Of a DNA stretch of 51,908 bases, positions 43,454 through 51,800 are shown piece by piece. The stretch lies in the NCBI RefSeq assembly GCF_016785185.1, contig NZ_JAEKDY010000011.1. One strand, given 5' to 3'. Position numbers and translations under genes: made by a program. A model generated the notes under the pieces. That model saw nothing but the letters and a program-made list of their open reading frames with translations, made no database searches and was not told where the DNA came from. The first letter of the stretch is position 1; the number at the start of each line of letters is the position of its first letter. The stretch is from Heyndrickxia sporothermodurans. Its GTDB lineage: Bacteria; Bacillota; Bacilli; Bacillales; Bacillaceae_C.

Positions 43454-44854
43454 ATGAGTGTAAAAACGTCTGCAGAGCAAATCGTGACGGCGATTGGTGG
43501 AAAAGAAAATATTGCCGCGGCAACGCATTGTGTCACACGCCTACGTTTTGCTTTGAAAGATGAAAGCGTTGTAGATAAAGAAACTCTTGAAAAAATCGAT
43601 CTAGTAAAAGGCTCATTTTCAGCAAATGGCCAGTACCAAGTGGTCATCGGTCAAGGAACCGTTGATAAAGTTTATCATGAAATGGTGAAAATTACTGGAA
43701 TTGGTGAATCCTCAAAGGAAGAGATAAAAGACGCGGCTGCACAGAAGTTAAATCCAATTCAGAGGGCGGTTAAAACACTTGCTGATATTTTCATCCCAAT
43801 CCTTCCGGCAATTGTAACAGCCGGTCTTCTAATGGGAATCAACAATATTTTGACAGGCCAGGATATTTTCTTTGATAAAAAATCACTTGTTGATGTGTAT
43901 CCACAGTGGAAAGATTTTGCTGGCATCATTAACTTAATTGCTAATACTGCTTTTACCTTTTTACCAGGCTTAATTGGTTGGTCGGCAGTGAAAAAATTTG
44001 GTGGGAATCCGTTATTGGGGATCGTTCTTGGCTTAATGCTCGTCCATCCAGACTTACTTAATGCCTGGGCGTACGGATCTACAAAAGAGATTCCTACATG
44101 GAATTTATTCGGTTTAGATATTCAAAAAGTTGGTTATCAAGGGCAGGTATTACCAGTATTAGTCGCATCCTATGTACTTGCTAAACTAGAAATATTCTTG
44201 AAAAAGCGAATTCCAGATGCCTTTCAACTATTACTAGTTGCACCGATTGTTTTATTGATTACTGGTTTTCTATCATTTATCGTTATTGGACCTATCACAT
44301 TTGCGATTGCGAATGTGATCACAGATGCAGTTGTTGGCATTTTCCATGCTGCACCGGCATTAGGTGGACTAATCTACGGTTTGCTTTATGCGCCATTAGT
44401 CATTACAGGTATGCACCATACATTTTTAGCAGTTGACCTACAATTAATCGGTTCAACAGGTTCTACATTCCTTTGGCCGATGTTGGCATTATCAAATATT
44501 GCACAAGGATCTGCAGCATTAGGGATGATGTTTGCAACAAGAGATGAAAAACTAAAAGGACTATCACTAACATCAGCGATTTCTGCTTACTTAGGTATTA
44601 CGGAACCAGCGATGTTTGGAGTGAACTTACGCTTCCGTTTTGCCTTTATCGCAGCGATTGTCGGTTCAGCCATTGGCGGCATGTTTATTACACTAAATGG
44701 CGTAAAAGCAGCATCTGTAGGTGTTGGTGGATTACCGGGATTCCTATCGATTTTCCCGCAAAACTGGGGAGCATTCTTTATCGGTATGGGAATCGCTATC
44801 ATTATCCCATTTGTTCTTACAATCGTATTCGCGAAATTAAGAAAAACAAAGTAA
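43454..44854 (+). CDS. treP: Trehalose-specific PTS enzyme IIBC TreP
   Basis: A 466-residue IIBC permease. The IIB domain (residues 1-80) has the phospho-accepting Cys in THCVTRLRFALKDE; the IIC domain (about 100-466) has ten or so spans with GGNPLLGIVLGLMLVHPDLLN, LVITGMHHTFLAVDLQLIG and ITEPAMFGVNLRF. There is no IIA domain, so a glucose-type IIA from another protein must supply phosphate. It imports trehalose as trehalose-6-phosphate. ATG 43454 is 9 bases after GGAGG; the start at 43415 would place the site inside the gene. First gene of the tre operon. Confidence 0.94.
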   Translation: MSVKTSAEQIVTAIGGKENIAAATHCVTRLRFALKDESVVDKETLEKIDLVKGSFSANGQYQVVIGQGTVDKVYHEMVKITGIGESSKEEIKDAAAQKLNPIQRAVKTLADIFIPILPAIVTAGLLMGINNILTGQDIFFDKKSLVDVYPQWKDFAGIINLIANTAFTFLPGLIGWSAVKKFGGNPLLGIVLGLMLVHPDLLNAWAYGSTKEIPTWNLFGLDIQKVGYQGQVLPVLVASYVLAKLEIFLKKRIPDAFQLLLVAPIVLLITGFLSFIVIGPITFAIANVITDAVVGIFHAAPALGGLIYGLLYAPLVITGMHHTFLAVDLQLIGSTGSTFLWPMLALSNIAQGSAALGMMFATRDEKLKGLSLTSAISAYLGITEPAMFGVNLRFRFAFIAAIVGSAIGGMFITLNGVKAASVGVGGLPGFLSIFPQNWGAFFIGMGIAIIIPFVLTIVFAKLRKTK

Positions 44855-44863
44855 TTTTTAATA

Positions 44864-44895
44864 GAGGGGGTCTCATTAGTATTAGAGACACCCTC
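44864..44895 (+). other. Hairpin between treP and treC
   Basis: GAGGGGGTCTC and GAGACACCCTC pair with one mismatch around a 10-base loop, without a following T tract. It may protect or process the mRNA between the permease and hydrolase genes rather than terminate. Confidence 0.5.
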
Positions 44896-44931
44896 AGCCT
44901 ATTTATTCTATGAAAAAAGTGGTGATATTAA

Positions 44932-46605
44932 ATGAAGCAACCTTGGTGGAAGAAAGCAACAGTGTATCAGATCTATCCGAAAAGTTTTTATGATACTACT
45001 GGGAATGGAGTTGGTGATCTACAAGGGATTATTAAGAAGCTAGATTACTTGAAAGAACTAGGGATTGATGTCATTTGGCTAACTCCGATTTATAGCTCCC
45101 CGCAAAATGATAATGGGTATGACATTAGCGATTACTATGAAATTCATGAACCATATGGAACGATGGAGGATTTTGAATCACTCCTTGAAGAAGCACATTC
45201 ACGTGAAATAAAAGTCATCATGGACATCGTTGTCAATCACACGTCAACAGAGCACAAATGGTTTAAGGAAGCATGTTCAGCAAAAGACAATCCATATCGT
45301 GATTTTTATATTTGGAAGGATGCTAATCCCGATGGCAGTGAGCCGAATAATTGGGAGTCAAAGTTCGGAGGCTCTGCATGGAAGCTGGATGAGAAAACAG
45401 GGCAATATTATTTGCATTTATTTGATGTCACTCAAGCAGATTTAAACTGGGAAAACGAGAAAGTACGCAGAGAAGTTTATAAGATGATGAACTATTGGTT
45501 TGAAAAAGGAGTAGATGGTTTTCGATTAGATGTAATCAATCTCATTTCGAAAAATCAAGATTTTCCTAATGATTCAATAGGTGACGGACGAAAATTTTAT
45601 ACGGATGGACCTCGTGTACATGAATTTTTATATGAGGCGAATCGTGAAGTTTTTGCAAAACATGATACGATGACAGTGGGCGAAATGTCATCAACAACAA
45701 TTGACCATTGTATTAACTATTCGAACCCAGAACGAAACGAATTAAGTATGACTTTTAATTTTCATCATTTGAAAGTGGATTACGCAAATGGGGACAAATG
45801 GACAGTAGCCGATTTTGATTTTATTAAACTAAAACAAATCCTCTCTGAATGGCAAACAGAAATGTATAAGGGTGGCGGATGGAATGCATTATTCTGGTGT
45901 AATCATGACCAACCGCGAATTGTCTCACGCTACGGGGATGATGGTGCGTATTGGAAAGAATCAGCAAAAATGCTAGCAACGACGATTCATCTAATGCAAG
46001 GGACCCCGTATATTTATCAAGGGGAAGAGATCGGGATGACCAATCCAAAGTTTCAGCGGATTGAGGATTATCGGGATGTGGAAACCTTGAATGCCTATAA
46101 AAAAATGCATGAAGAGGGATTATCTGAAGAAATGATTATTTCTATTTTACAAGAAAAATCCCGTGATAATTCTCGTACCCCAGTTCAATGGACAAGTGAT
46201 TTAAATGCGGGATTTACGGAAGGAATCCCTTGGATAAATGTGGCATCAAATTATAAGGAAATAAACGTGGAACGAGCATTGCAAGATAAAGATTCTCTCT
46301 TTTATCATTATCAAAAACTGATTCAATTGCGAAAACAATACGATCTCATTACTTATGGTGAATATGAACTCATTTTAAATAATCACCCGCGTATTTTTGC
46401 TTATTTGCGAAATGGCGATAATGAGAAGCTGCTCGTCGTTAATAATTTTTATGGAAAAGAGACAAGCTTTGAATTACCGGAAGAAATTCAGTTAGAAGGT
46501 TTTACAAGTGAGATTTTGATATCCAATTATTCAGATTCGACGTCCCACTTTCACCATGTACGATTACGCCCTTATGAATCTATCGTGTATTACCTGAAAA
46601 AATAA
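44932..46605 (+). CDS. treC: Phospho-alpha-(1,1)-glucosidase (trehalose-6-phosphate hydrolase)
   Basis: A 557-residue GH13 enzyme (called treA in B. subtilis). It splits trehalose-6-phosphate from TreP into glucose and glucose-6-phosphate in the cytoplasm. Conserved regions are DVIWLTPIYSSPQNDNGYDISDY, MDIVVNHTSTEHKWF, GVDGFRLDVINLISK with the nucleophile Asp (about 200), TVGEMSS with the acid Glu, and FWCNHDQPRIVSRYG with the transition-state Asp. Length and motifs match TreC exactly. It lies 77 bases after treP. Operon position and partner genes make the substrate assignment firm. Confidence 0.95.
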   Translation: MKQPWWKKATVYQIYPKSFYDTTGNGVGDLQGIIKKLDYLKELGIDVIWLTPIYSSPQNDNGYDISDYYEIHEPYGTMEDFESLLEEAHSREIKVIMDIVVNHTSTEHKWFKEACSAKDNPYRDFYIWKDANPDGSEPNNWESKFGGSAWKLDEKTGQYYLHLFDVTQADLNWENEKVRREVYKMMNYWFEKGVDGFRLDVINLISKNQDFPNDSIGDGRKFYTDGPRVHEFLYEANREVFAKHDTMTVGEMSSTTIDHCINYSNPERNELSMTFNFHHLKVDYANGDKWTVADFDFIKLKQILSEWQTEMYKGGGWNALFWCNHDQPRIVSRYGDDGAYWKESAKMLATTIHLMQGTPYIYQGEEIGMTNPKFQRIEDYRDVETLNAYKKMHEEGLSEEMIISILQEKSRDNSRTPVQWTSDLNAGFTEGIPWINVASNYKEINVERALQDKDSLFYHYQKLIQLRKQYDLITYGEYELILNNHPRIFAYLRNGDNEKLLVVNNFYGKETSFELPEEIQLEGFTSEILISNYSDSTSHFHHVRLRPYESIVYYLKK

Positions 46606-46673
46606 GCATTGTTTAAATAGACAAATATTTGTACAATATCCTTGAATGTTTGCAATCATAGTGGGTGATAATG

Positions 46674-47390
46674 ATGCGTGAAAATAAATTTTTAGCTATA
46701 TACGATGATTTAGTTGACCAAATCCAGTCAGGAGAAATCAAGCCAAGTACGAAGCTGCCTTCAGAAAATGAGATGGTCGAGCAATATGGAACTTCTCGTG
46801 AAACTGTACGGAAAGCATTAAACCTTTTGTCGCAAAATGGATTCATTCAAAAAATAAAAGGCAAAGGTTCATTTACGCTTGATGTTAGAAAATTTGATTT
46901 CCCTGTTTCCGGTTTGGTTAGTTTTAAAGAATTGGTAGACAAAATGGGTAAACCATGGAAAACAATCGTTTATGAAATGGCTTTGGAAAATGCAAACTCA
47001 TACATTCAAAAACAATTGAATGTTAAGGGCAATGAACAAGTTTGGAAAATCGCCCGTGCACGGGAATTAGACGGGGAACGAATTATTCTTGATAAAGACT
47101 ATGTTCGCCAAGCATTTGTCCCTACCTTATCAAAGGAAACATGTGAAGGATCGCTATTTTCCTATTTTGAAGGTGAGCTCGGACTAAAAATCAGCTTTGC
47201 CAAAAAAGAAATATCGGTAGACGAACCGACAGAAGAAGACTATAGATACCTAGACTTAAAAGACTACAAACATATCGTCGTCGTCAAAAACTACATCTAC
47301 CTAGAAGACGCCAGCCTCTTCCAATACACCGAATCCCGCCACAGACTCGACAAATTCCGCTTCGTCGACTTCGCCCGAAGAGGCCACTAA
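46674..47390 (+). CDS. treR: Trehalose operon repressor TreR (GntR family)
   Basis: A GntR/HutC-type repressor of 238 residues. The winged helix (about 1-70) includes LPSENEMVEQYGTSRETVRKALNLLSQNGFIQKI; the UTRA effector domain ends with YTESRHRLDKFRFVDFARRGH, as in B. subtilis TreR. Trehalose-6-phosphate is the expected inducer. ATG 46674 is preferred (GGGTGA nearby; ATG 46671 is also possible). A striking feature is the change in codon use: in the first 55 codons the third base is C 6, T 17, A 20, G 12, while in the last 55 it is C 34, T 2, A 18, G 1. The gene ends at a terminator next to a repeat element. Confidence 0.95.
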   Translation: MRENKFLAIYDDLVDQIQSGEIKPSTKLPSENEMVEQYGTSRETVRKALNLLSQNGFIQKIKGKGSFTLDVRKFDFPVSGLVSFKELVDKMGKPWKTIVYEMALENANSYIQKQLNVKGNEQVWKIARARELDGERIILDKDYVRQAFVPTLSKETCEGSLFSYFEGELGLKISFAKKEISVDEPTEEDYRYLDLKDYKHIVVVKNYIYLEDASLFQYTESRHRLDKFRFVDFARRGH

Positions 47391-47420
47391 GCATCTGCCC
47401 AACCAGCAGATGCCTTTTTG
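47391..47420 (+). terminator. Intrinsic terminator after treR
   Basis: GCATCTGC and GCAGATGC form a perfect 8-bp stem with a 7-base loop, then CTTTTTG, directly after the stop codon. Confidence 0.85.
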
Positions 47421-47434
47421 CATACCTCCAATAA

Positions 47435-47508
47435 AGTGTCAGGCACCATTTATACATAAATTCGCATAAATATTCACCATTCTGCATAAATGGCGCCTGA
47501 CACTTTAA
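47435..47508. repeat. GGTGCCTGACACC-family element, copy 4
   Basis: Outer arms AAAGTGTCAGGCACCATTTA and TAAATGGCGCCTGACACTTT are complementary over 20 bases with one mismatch; the inner 34 bases contain GCATAAAT and TGCATAAAT, as in copy 1. It separates treR from the lipoprotein gene. To its right (47511-47610) the plus strand holds 25 G, 5 C, 44 T and 26 A by hand count. Confidence 0.85.
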
Positions 47509-47618
47509 ACTAAATTTGTAGTATTTTCTACATATGGCTGTAGTTTGTTGTAGGTTGGGGTGATTTTCTTTAAAATAGGGGAATAGTGAACTATATTTAT
47601 TTTTGGAAGGTGTGTATT

Positions 47619-48191
47619 ATGAAAAGGTTAAATAAATGGATGTTATTTCTTGTGATCATGTTGGTTGGTTCGATTATGCTTGCTGCATGTGGGAAGGATG
47701 AAAAAACGGAGAAGAAAAGCGAAACGAACACAGCGACGGAAAGTAAGAAACAAAATCAACAAACACCGCCTAATGAATCAACTGTTTCTGATGCTGCACC
47801 ACCAATAAAGGAAGCGGAAAATCTTCCGGCAAAAGAAAAAAAAGCACTGCTGGCCGTTTTGGATCAACATATTTCCACATTCAATAAAAAAGATTTATCA
47901 GGATATATGGATACCGTTTCAAAAAATCCAACCTCGTTTAAATATGATGAAGAAAAAGCTTATATGAAAAACATTTTTGATACGATGAATATCCAAATTA
48001 AACCGGAGAATGTTGTTATCATCGATTATAAAAAAACAGAAGCAAATATTTTCACCCAAATGAAAACGATCGTTTCCGAAGCAGGAAAAAAGAAAAAAAA
48101 GATAGAGAAAGTTAGTCGTCAAATCAACACTTTTCGAAAAGAAGACGGAAAATGGAAACTTATCGCGACGTACGCAATGGAAACGAAGTAA
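47619..48191 (+). CDS. Lipoprotein with an NTF2-like domain
   Basis: A 190-residue lipoprotein. The signal peptide (MKRLNKWMLFLVIMLVGSIM) ends in the lipobox LAAC, with Cys24 to be lipidated and kept on the outer face of the membrane. Residues 25-75 are a Ser/Thr/Lys/Glu/Gln linker. The C-terminal domain (LLAVLDQHISTFNKKDLSGYMDTV to the end) looks like the cystatin/NTF2-like fold (SnoaL or DUF4440 type) often found on Bacillus lipoproteins. ATG 47619 is 8 bases after GGAAGG; the open frame extends upstream without a site. It is a single gene, function unknown. Confidence 0.85.
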   Translation: MKRLNKWMLFLVIMLVGSIMLAACGKDEKTEKKSETNTATESKKQNQQTPPNESTVSDAAPPIKEAENLPAKEKKALLAVLDQHISTFNKKDLSGYMDTVSKNPTSFKYDEEKAYMKNIFDTMNIQIKPENVVIIDYKKTEANIFTQMKTIVSEAGKKKKKIEKVSRQINTFRKEDGKWKLIATYAMETK

Positions 48192-48308
48192 GAACTTCGA
48201 ACATATTTCCGTAAAAAAAACGTTAACCTGAAAGTTGCTGAATGACCATTTTCATTAGTTTTTTGAGACAAAAACAACAAATTTTTCAAAAAGAGCAGGC
48301 TAAAAAAC

Positions 48309-48336
48309 TTGCATGGAATTTTTTTTCTTTTATAAT
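48309..48336 (+). promoter_or_regulatory. SigA-type promoter of gnd
   Basis: TTGCAT and TATAAT are separated by 16 bases (T-rich spacer), 41 bases before the gnd start. Confidence 0.65.
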
Positions 48337-48376
48337 GAAGGTATTGTGAAATAAAGTTTGAAAGGCGGCATATGAC

Positions 48377-49273
48377 ATGCAAATTGGTATGGTTGGTTTA
48401 GGAAAAATGGGCTATCAGCTTTCATTAAACCTAATTGAAAAAGGATATAAAGTATCTGCGTATGATGTTAATAAAGAATCGGTCGATAATATTTCTAAAG
48501 ATGGTGGACAAGGAGCTTACACATTAGAAGAACTTGTGCAACAACTTGAAAGCCCACGTAAGCTTTGGATGATGGTTCCGGCAGGAGACATTACTGAACA
48601 AGTTTTCAATCAGTTACTCCCATTATTAGATGAAGGCGATATTCTTATTGATGGCGGAAACGCTCATTATAAAGATTCTCTTCGTCGTCACGCTACTTCA
48701 AAAGAAAAAGGTGTTTACTACCTTGACTGTGGGACAAGCGGTGGTGTAGAAGGTGCACGCTACGGCGCATGTACAATGATTGGTGGAGATAAAGAAGCTT
48801 TTGCACAAGTTGAAAAAGTATTCGAAGACATCTCTGTTGAAAAAGGTTATCTTTACACAGGTGAAGCAGGAAGCGGACATTTCCTTAAAATGATCCATAA
48901 TGGTATCGAATACGGAATGATGCAAGCAATCGCTGAAGGCTTTGATATTTTAGAAAAAAGTCCATTCGATTACGACTATGAAAAAGTATCAACCGTTTGG
49001 AACCACGGTTCTGTTATCCGTTCATGGTTAATGGAATTAATGGAGAATGCTTTCTCTAAAGACAGCAAACTAGATAAGATCAAAGGTGTTATGCAATCAT
49101 CTGGTGAAGGAAAATGGACAGTTGAAACAGCTCTTGACTTGCAAACTGCCGCACCGGTTATCGCTTTATCATTAATGATGCGCTATCGTTCCCTAGAAGA
49201 TGATACATTTACTGGAAAAGTTGTCGCTGCACTCCGCAACGAATTCGGCGGCCACGCAGTTGTTGAAAAATAA
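48377..49273 (+). CDS. gnd: 6-phosphogluconate dehydrogenase, short form
   Basis: A 298-residue decarboxylating 6-phosphogluconate dehydrogenase of the short class (like B. subtilis YqeC), usually NAD-linked. The Rossmann motif is MVGLGKMGYQLSLNL at the N-terminus, followed by the substrate loop CGTSGGVEGARYG and HFLKMIHNGIEYGMMQA with the catalytic Lys and His-Asn. Long-form enzymes are about 470 residues, so this length is normal for its class. It feeds the oxidative pentose phosphate route. AAAGGCGGCATATGAC precedes the ATG. Its own promoter is visible upstream and a hairpin follows. Confidence 0.93.
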   Translation: MQIGMVGLGKMGYQLSLNLIEKGYKVSAYDVNKESVDNISKDGGQGAYTLEELVQQLESPRKLWMMVPAGDITEQVFNQLLPLLDEGDILIDGGNAHYKDSLRRHATSKEKGVYYLDCGTSGGVEGARYGACTMIGGDKEAFAQVEKVFEDISVEKGYLYTGEAGSGHFLKMIHNGIEYGMMQAIAEGFDILEKSPFDYDYEKVSTVWNHGSVIRSWLMELMENAFSKDSKLDKIKGVMQSSGEGKWTVETALDLQTAAPVIALSLMMRYRSLEDDTFTGKVVAALRNEFGGHAVVEK

Positions 49274-49284
49274 GTCATCGAATT

Positions 49285-49322
49285 TGACAAGGCACTTAGG
49301 AATAAACCTAGGTGTCTTTTGT
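49285..49322 (+). terminator. Intrinsic terminator after gnd
   Basis: GGCACTTAGG and CCTAGGTGTC pair (one or two wobble positions) around a 6-base loop, followed by TTTTGTTTT. Confidence 0.75.
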
Positions 49323-49442
49323 TTTAACGGACCAAACACGGAAGAAATTCCTGCATAATAATAATTCTCCCCAAATCCCTTTCCAAATCGTCCAATCTTT
49401 TATAAAATGAAAGCAAACGAAATTGAGGATGATAAATAAACA

Positions 49443-50285
49443 ATGAAAATTGCCATAGTGACAGACAGTACAGCTTACATTCCGAAGGACGTTCGTGACA
49501 AGCTGAATATACATATGATCCCTCTTAGCGTCGTCATCGGCGGCGAAACGTACGAGGAAGAAATTGACTTAAACGCCGAACAGTTTTATGAAGAGTTAAA
49601 AAGAAAAGACCGCTTTCCTACCTCATCACAACCACCATCTGGAAAATTCGTTGCCCTTTTTGAATCGTTGGCGAAAGATTATGACGCAATTATTAGTATC
49701 CACCTTTCAAGTGGCATTAGTGGTACCTATCAAGGAGCAATCACAGCGGGAACAATGGTTGATGGTGTCAAGGTGTATGCGTACGATTCAGAAATAAGTT
49801 GCATGGCCCAAGGCTTTTATGCGATAGAAGCAGCAAAGATGGCTGCAGAAGGGAAATCACCGGAAGAAATCATCGCCCGTTTAGACGTAATGAAAGCCTC
49901 ACTACGAGCGTATTTCATGGTTGATGACCTCTCCAATCTCCAAAGAGGTGGACGTCTCACAAGTGCCCAAGCCATCATCGGAAGCTTGTTAAAAGTAAAA
50001 CCACTGCTTCATTTTGTTGATAAAGTAATTGTGCCATTTGAAAAAATCCGCACACGCAAAAAGGCGATGAATCGGATTGCCGAATTAATTGGCGAGGACG
50101 CGTCGAAAGGCATACCACTGCAAGCATCCATCATTCATGCAAATCGTGAAGAAGATGCTAAAGAATGGAAAGCTGAACTTGAACAGCTTTATCCAAATGT
50201 CGACTTTTCAATCAGCTATTTCGGTCCCGTTATTGCTACTCACCTCGGTGAAGGAGCAATGGGATTAACTTGGACAATTAAATAA
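49443..50285 (+). CDS. degV: DegV family fatty-acid-binding protein
   Basis: A 280-residue DegV protein. Members bind fatty acids; some act as FakB subunits that present fatty acids to the kinase FakA. Typical segments are IVTDSTAYIPKDV, RFPTSSQPPSGKFVALFE, SIHLSSGISGTYQGA, VYAYDSEISCMAQG, DLSNLQRGGRLTSAQAIIGSLLKVKPLLH and the C-terminal THLGEGAMGLTW. It sits immediately before comFA, as in B. subtilis, but here the tre and gnd genes stand between it and degU. The start ATG has only a weak site (GAGGATGATAAATAAAC). A terminator follows. Confidence 0.93.
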   Translation: MKIAIVTDSTAYIPKDVRDKLNIHMIPLSVVIGGETYEEEIDLNAEQFYEELKRKDRFPTSSQPPSGKFVALFESLAKDYDAIISIHLSSGISGTYQGAITAGTMVDGVKVYAYDSEISCMAQGFYAIEAAKMAAEGKSPEEIIARLDVMKASLRAYFMVDDLSNLQRGGRLTSAQAIIGSLLKVKPLLHFVDKVIVPFEKIRTRKKAMNRIAELIGEDASKGIPLQASIIHANREEDAKEWKAELEQLYPNVDFSISYFGPVIATHLGEGAMGLTWTIK

Positions 50286-50290
50286 CAGTT

Positions 50291-50320
50291 GACGCCATTC
50301 GTAAAAGAATGGCGTCCTTT
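50291..50320 (+). terminator. Intrinsic terminator between degV and comFA
   Basis: GACGCCATTC and GAATGGCGTC form a perfect 10-bp stem with a 6-base loop, followed by CTTT. It lies upstream of the comFA ribosome site, so comFA likely has its own promoter or relies on read-through. Confidence 0.8.
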
Positions 50321-50336
50321 AAAAGGAGTGAATCAT

Positions 50337-51641
50337 TTGTCAGCCGAATTTCCCCCCGAATTACAAACCTTTCTCACTGGCCGCAAACTTCTCCAAAACG
50401 AAATCCCTTTCCCGCAAAAACTAATCACACTACACGAAAAAAATGGCTATATCTCATCAACCCCAGGAATAACGACACAAAAATGTGAACGCTGCGGAAA
50501 CACAGCCACCAATCTTTTCGCTAAGTTCCCCTGTGCAAAATGCCAAAAAGAATGCACTTATTGCCGAAACTGTATCATGATGGGACGAGTCTCAACTTGT
50601 ACGCCTTTATATCAATGGACCGGCCCAGCGCCGACCATCAAAATAGAAGAATCCCCACTACAATGGGACGGCACACTTTCACCGGGTCAACGAACTGCCT
50701 CGGAAAAAGTTCAATCAGCCATCCAAACAAAATCCGAGCTCCTCGTCTGGGCGGTATGTGGCGCAGGAAAAACAGAGATCCTTTTTGAAGGCGTTAATGA
50801 AGCCTTAAAACAAAACATGAGAGTCTGCATTGCCACACCCCGCACAGATGTCGTTCTCGAACTTGCCCCTCGATTGCAAAAAGTTTTTCCAGCGATCCAA
50901 GTGGCAACCCTTTATGGAGGAAGTGAAGATCGACATCTATTTTCACCCTTAACGATCGCAACGACCCACCAATTATTCCGTTTCTACGAGGCTTTTGATG
51001 CCATCATTGTCGATGAGGTCGACGCCTTTCCGTACTCCTACGACCACACACTACAATGGGCCGTGAAAAAATCAGCCAAAAGCTCCGCAGCAAAAATCTA
51101 TTTAACCGCAACACCTAATGAAAAATGGCAGCTTGAATGTAAAACAGGAAAACGTCCATTTATCACAATCCCAGCTAGATTTCACCGCTATCCATTACCA
51201 GTCCCAGCATTCAAATGGTGTGGAAATTGGAAAAAGTCATTTGAAAAAGGAATCATCCCAGCTCCAATCGAAAAATGGACAAAAGAAAGAATACAAAGGG
51301 GAAAACAAGCACTTATTTTTCTCCCGAACATCAAACTTATGGAAAAGACCGCTCCCTACTTTAGAAAACTCCATCCAAACATCGAATCCGTCCATGCTGA
51401 AGACCCAAACAGGAAAGCCAAAGTTGAACGAATGCGCAAAAAAGTAACACAAATCCTTCTCACGACGACCATTCTCGAAAGAGGTGTCACGTTTCCGAAT
51501 ATTGATGTCGCAGTCGTTGGAGCCGAAGATGGCATTTTTACCGAGGCAGCCCTTGTGCAAATTTCCGGTCGCGTCGGAAGAAGTTCACAACATCCAACTG
51601 AAACATCACGTTTTTCCATCATGGACGAACAAGGGCGATGA
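50337..51641 (+). CDS. comFA: Late competence ATPase ComFA, C-terminus frameshifted
   Basis: ComFA is the DEAD-box-like motor for DNA uptake during competence. The zinc-binding region has Cys pairs (KCERCGN, FPCAKCQKECTYCRNC); Walker A is CGAGKTE, the Asp-Glu box is IIVDEVDAFPY, then LTATPNEK, TTILERGVTFPN and QISGRVGRSSQ. TTG 50337 follows AAAGGAGTG. After HPTE the frame reads TSRFSIMDEQGR-stop, whereas one base back the sequence reads NITFFHHGRTRAMNKAYNHI and continues to a stop at 51707-51709, which is the normal ComFA end. One A appears to be missing from the A run near 51601-51603. Probably a pseudogene or a sequencing error. Its codons favour A/C endings throughout. Confidence 0.88.
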   Translation: MSAEFPPELQTFLTGRKLLQNEIPFPQKLITLHEKNGYISSTPGITTQKCERCGNTATNLFAKFPCAKCQKECTYCRNCIMMGRVSTCTPLYQWTGPAPTIKIEESPLQWDGTLSPGQRTASEKVQSAIQTKSELLVWAVCGAGKTEILFEGVNEALKQNMRVCIATPRTDVVLELAPRLQKVFPAIQVATLYGGSEDRHLFSPLTIATTHQLFRFYEAFDAIIVDEVDAFPYSYDHTLQWAVKKSAKSSAAKIYLTATPNEKWQLECKTGKRPFITIPARFHRYPLPVPAFKWCGNWKKSFEKGIIPAPIEKWTKERIQRGKQALIFLPNIKLMEKTAPYFRKLHPNIESVHAEDPNRKAKVERMRKKVTQILLTTTILERGVTFPNIDVAVVGAEDGIFTEAALVQISGRVGRSSQHPTETSRFSIMDEQGR

Positions 51642-51709
51642 ACAAAGCGTACAACCATATTATCCAAATGAATAAAGAAGCGAAAGAAAGGGGATTAATC
51701 GATGTCTGA
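51601..51709 (+). pseudogene. comFA: Detached C-terminal end of ComFA in the other frame
   Basis: From about 51602 this frame encodes NITFFHHGRTRAM, then NKAYNHIIQMNKEAKERGLI and DV-stop, the expected last 36 residues of ComFA. The repaired gene would end at 51709, overlapping the comFC start (ATG 51702) by 8 bases as ATGTCTGA, a normal operon overlap. This strongly supports a single-base loss in comFA. Confidence 0.75.
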
Positions 51710-51800
51710 CCATTGTTTAAATTGTCATCTCCCACTTCCATTCGATCTCACCTGGCAATCACTATTCAAACAGCTACCACCCTCCCTCTATAAATGTTGA
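51702..51800 (+). pseudogene. comFC: Truncated start of ComFC
   Basis: The frame after GGGG-ATTAATCG encodes MSDHCLNCHLPLPF, DLTWQSLFKQL, then PPSLYKC and TGA, 32 residues. Paired cysteines followed by a TW-x-x-LF segment and a further Cys match the N-terminus of ComFC, a phosphoribosyltransferase-like competence protein of about 230 residues. The sequence then turns into hairpin-rich DNA unlike comFC up to the window end. The rest of comFC may lie beyond the edge if an element was inserted. Confidence 0.7.

Noticed and set aside
50289..50336. N-terminal extension of comFA
   Set aside because: It would translate through a perfect intrinsic terminator and through the comFA ribosome site; TTG 50337 fits much better.
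50337..51641. comFA A/C-rich codon endings as another case of the element-linked skew
   Set aside because: The bias covers the entire gene and no GGTGCCTGACACC copy is nearby, so it may be ordinary codon preference; it also serves as a caution for the main finding.
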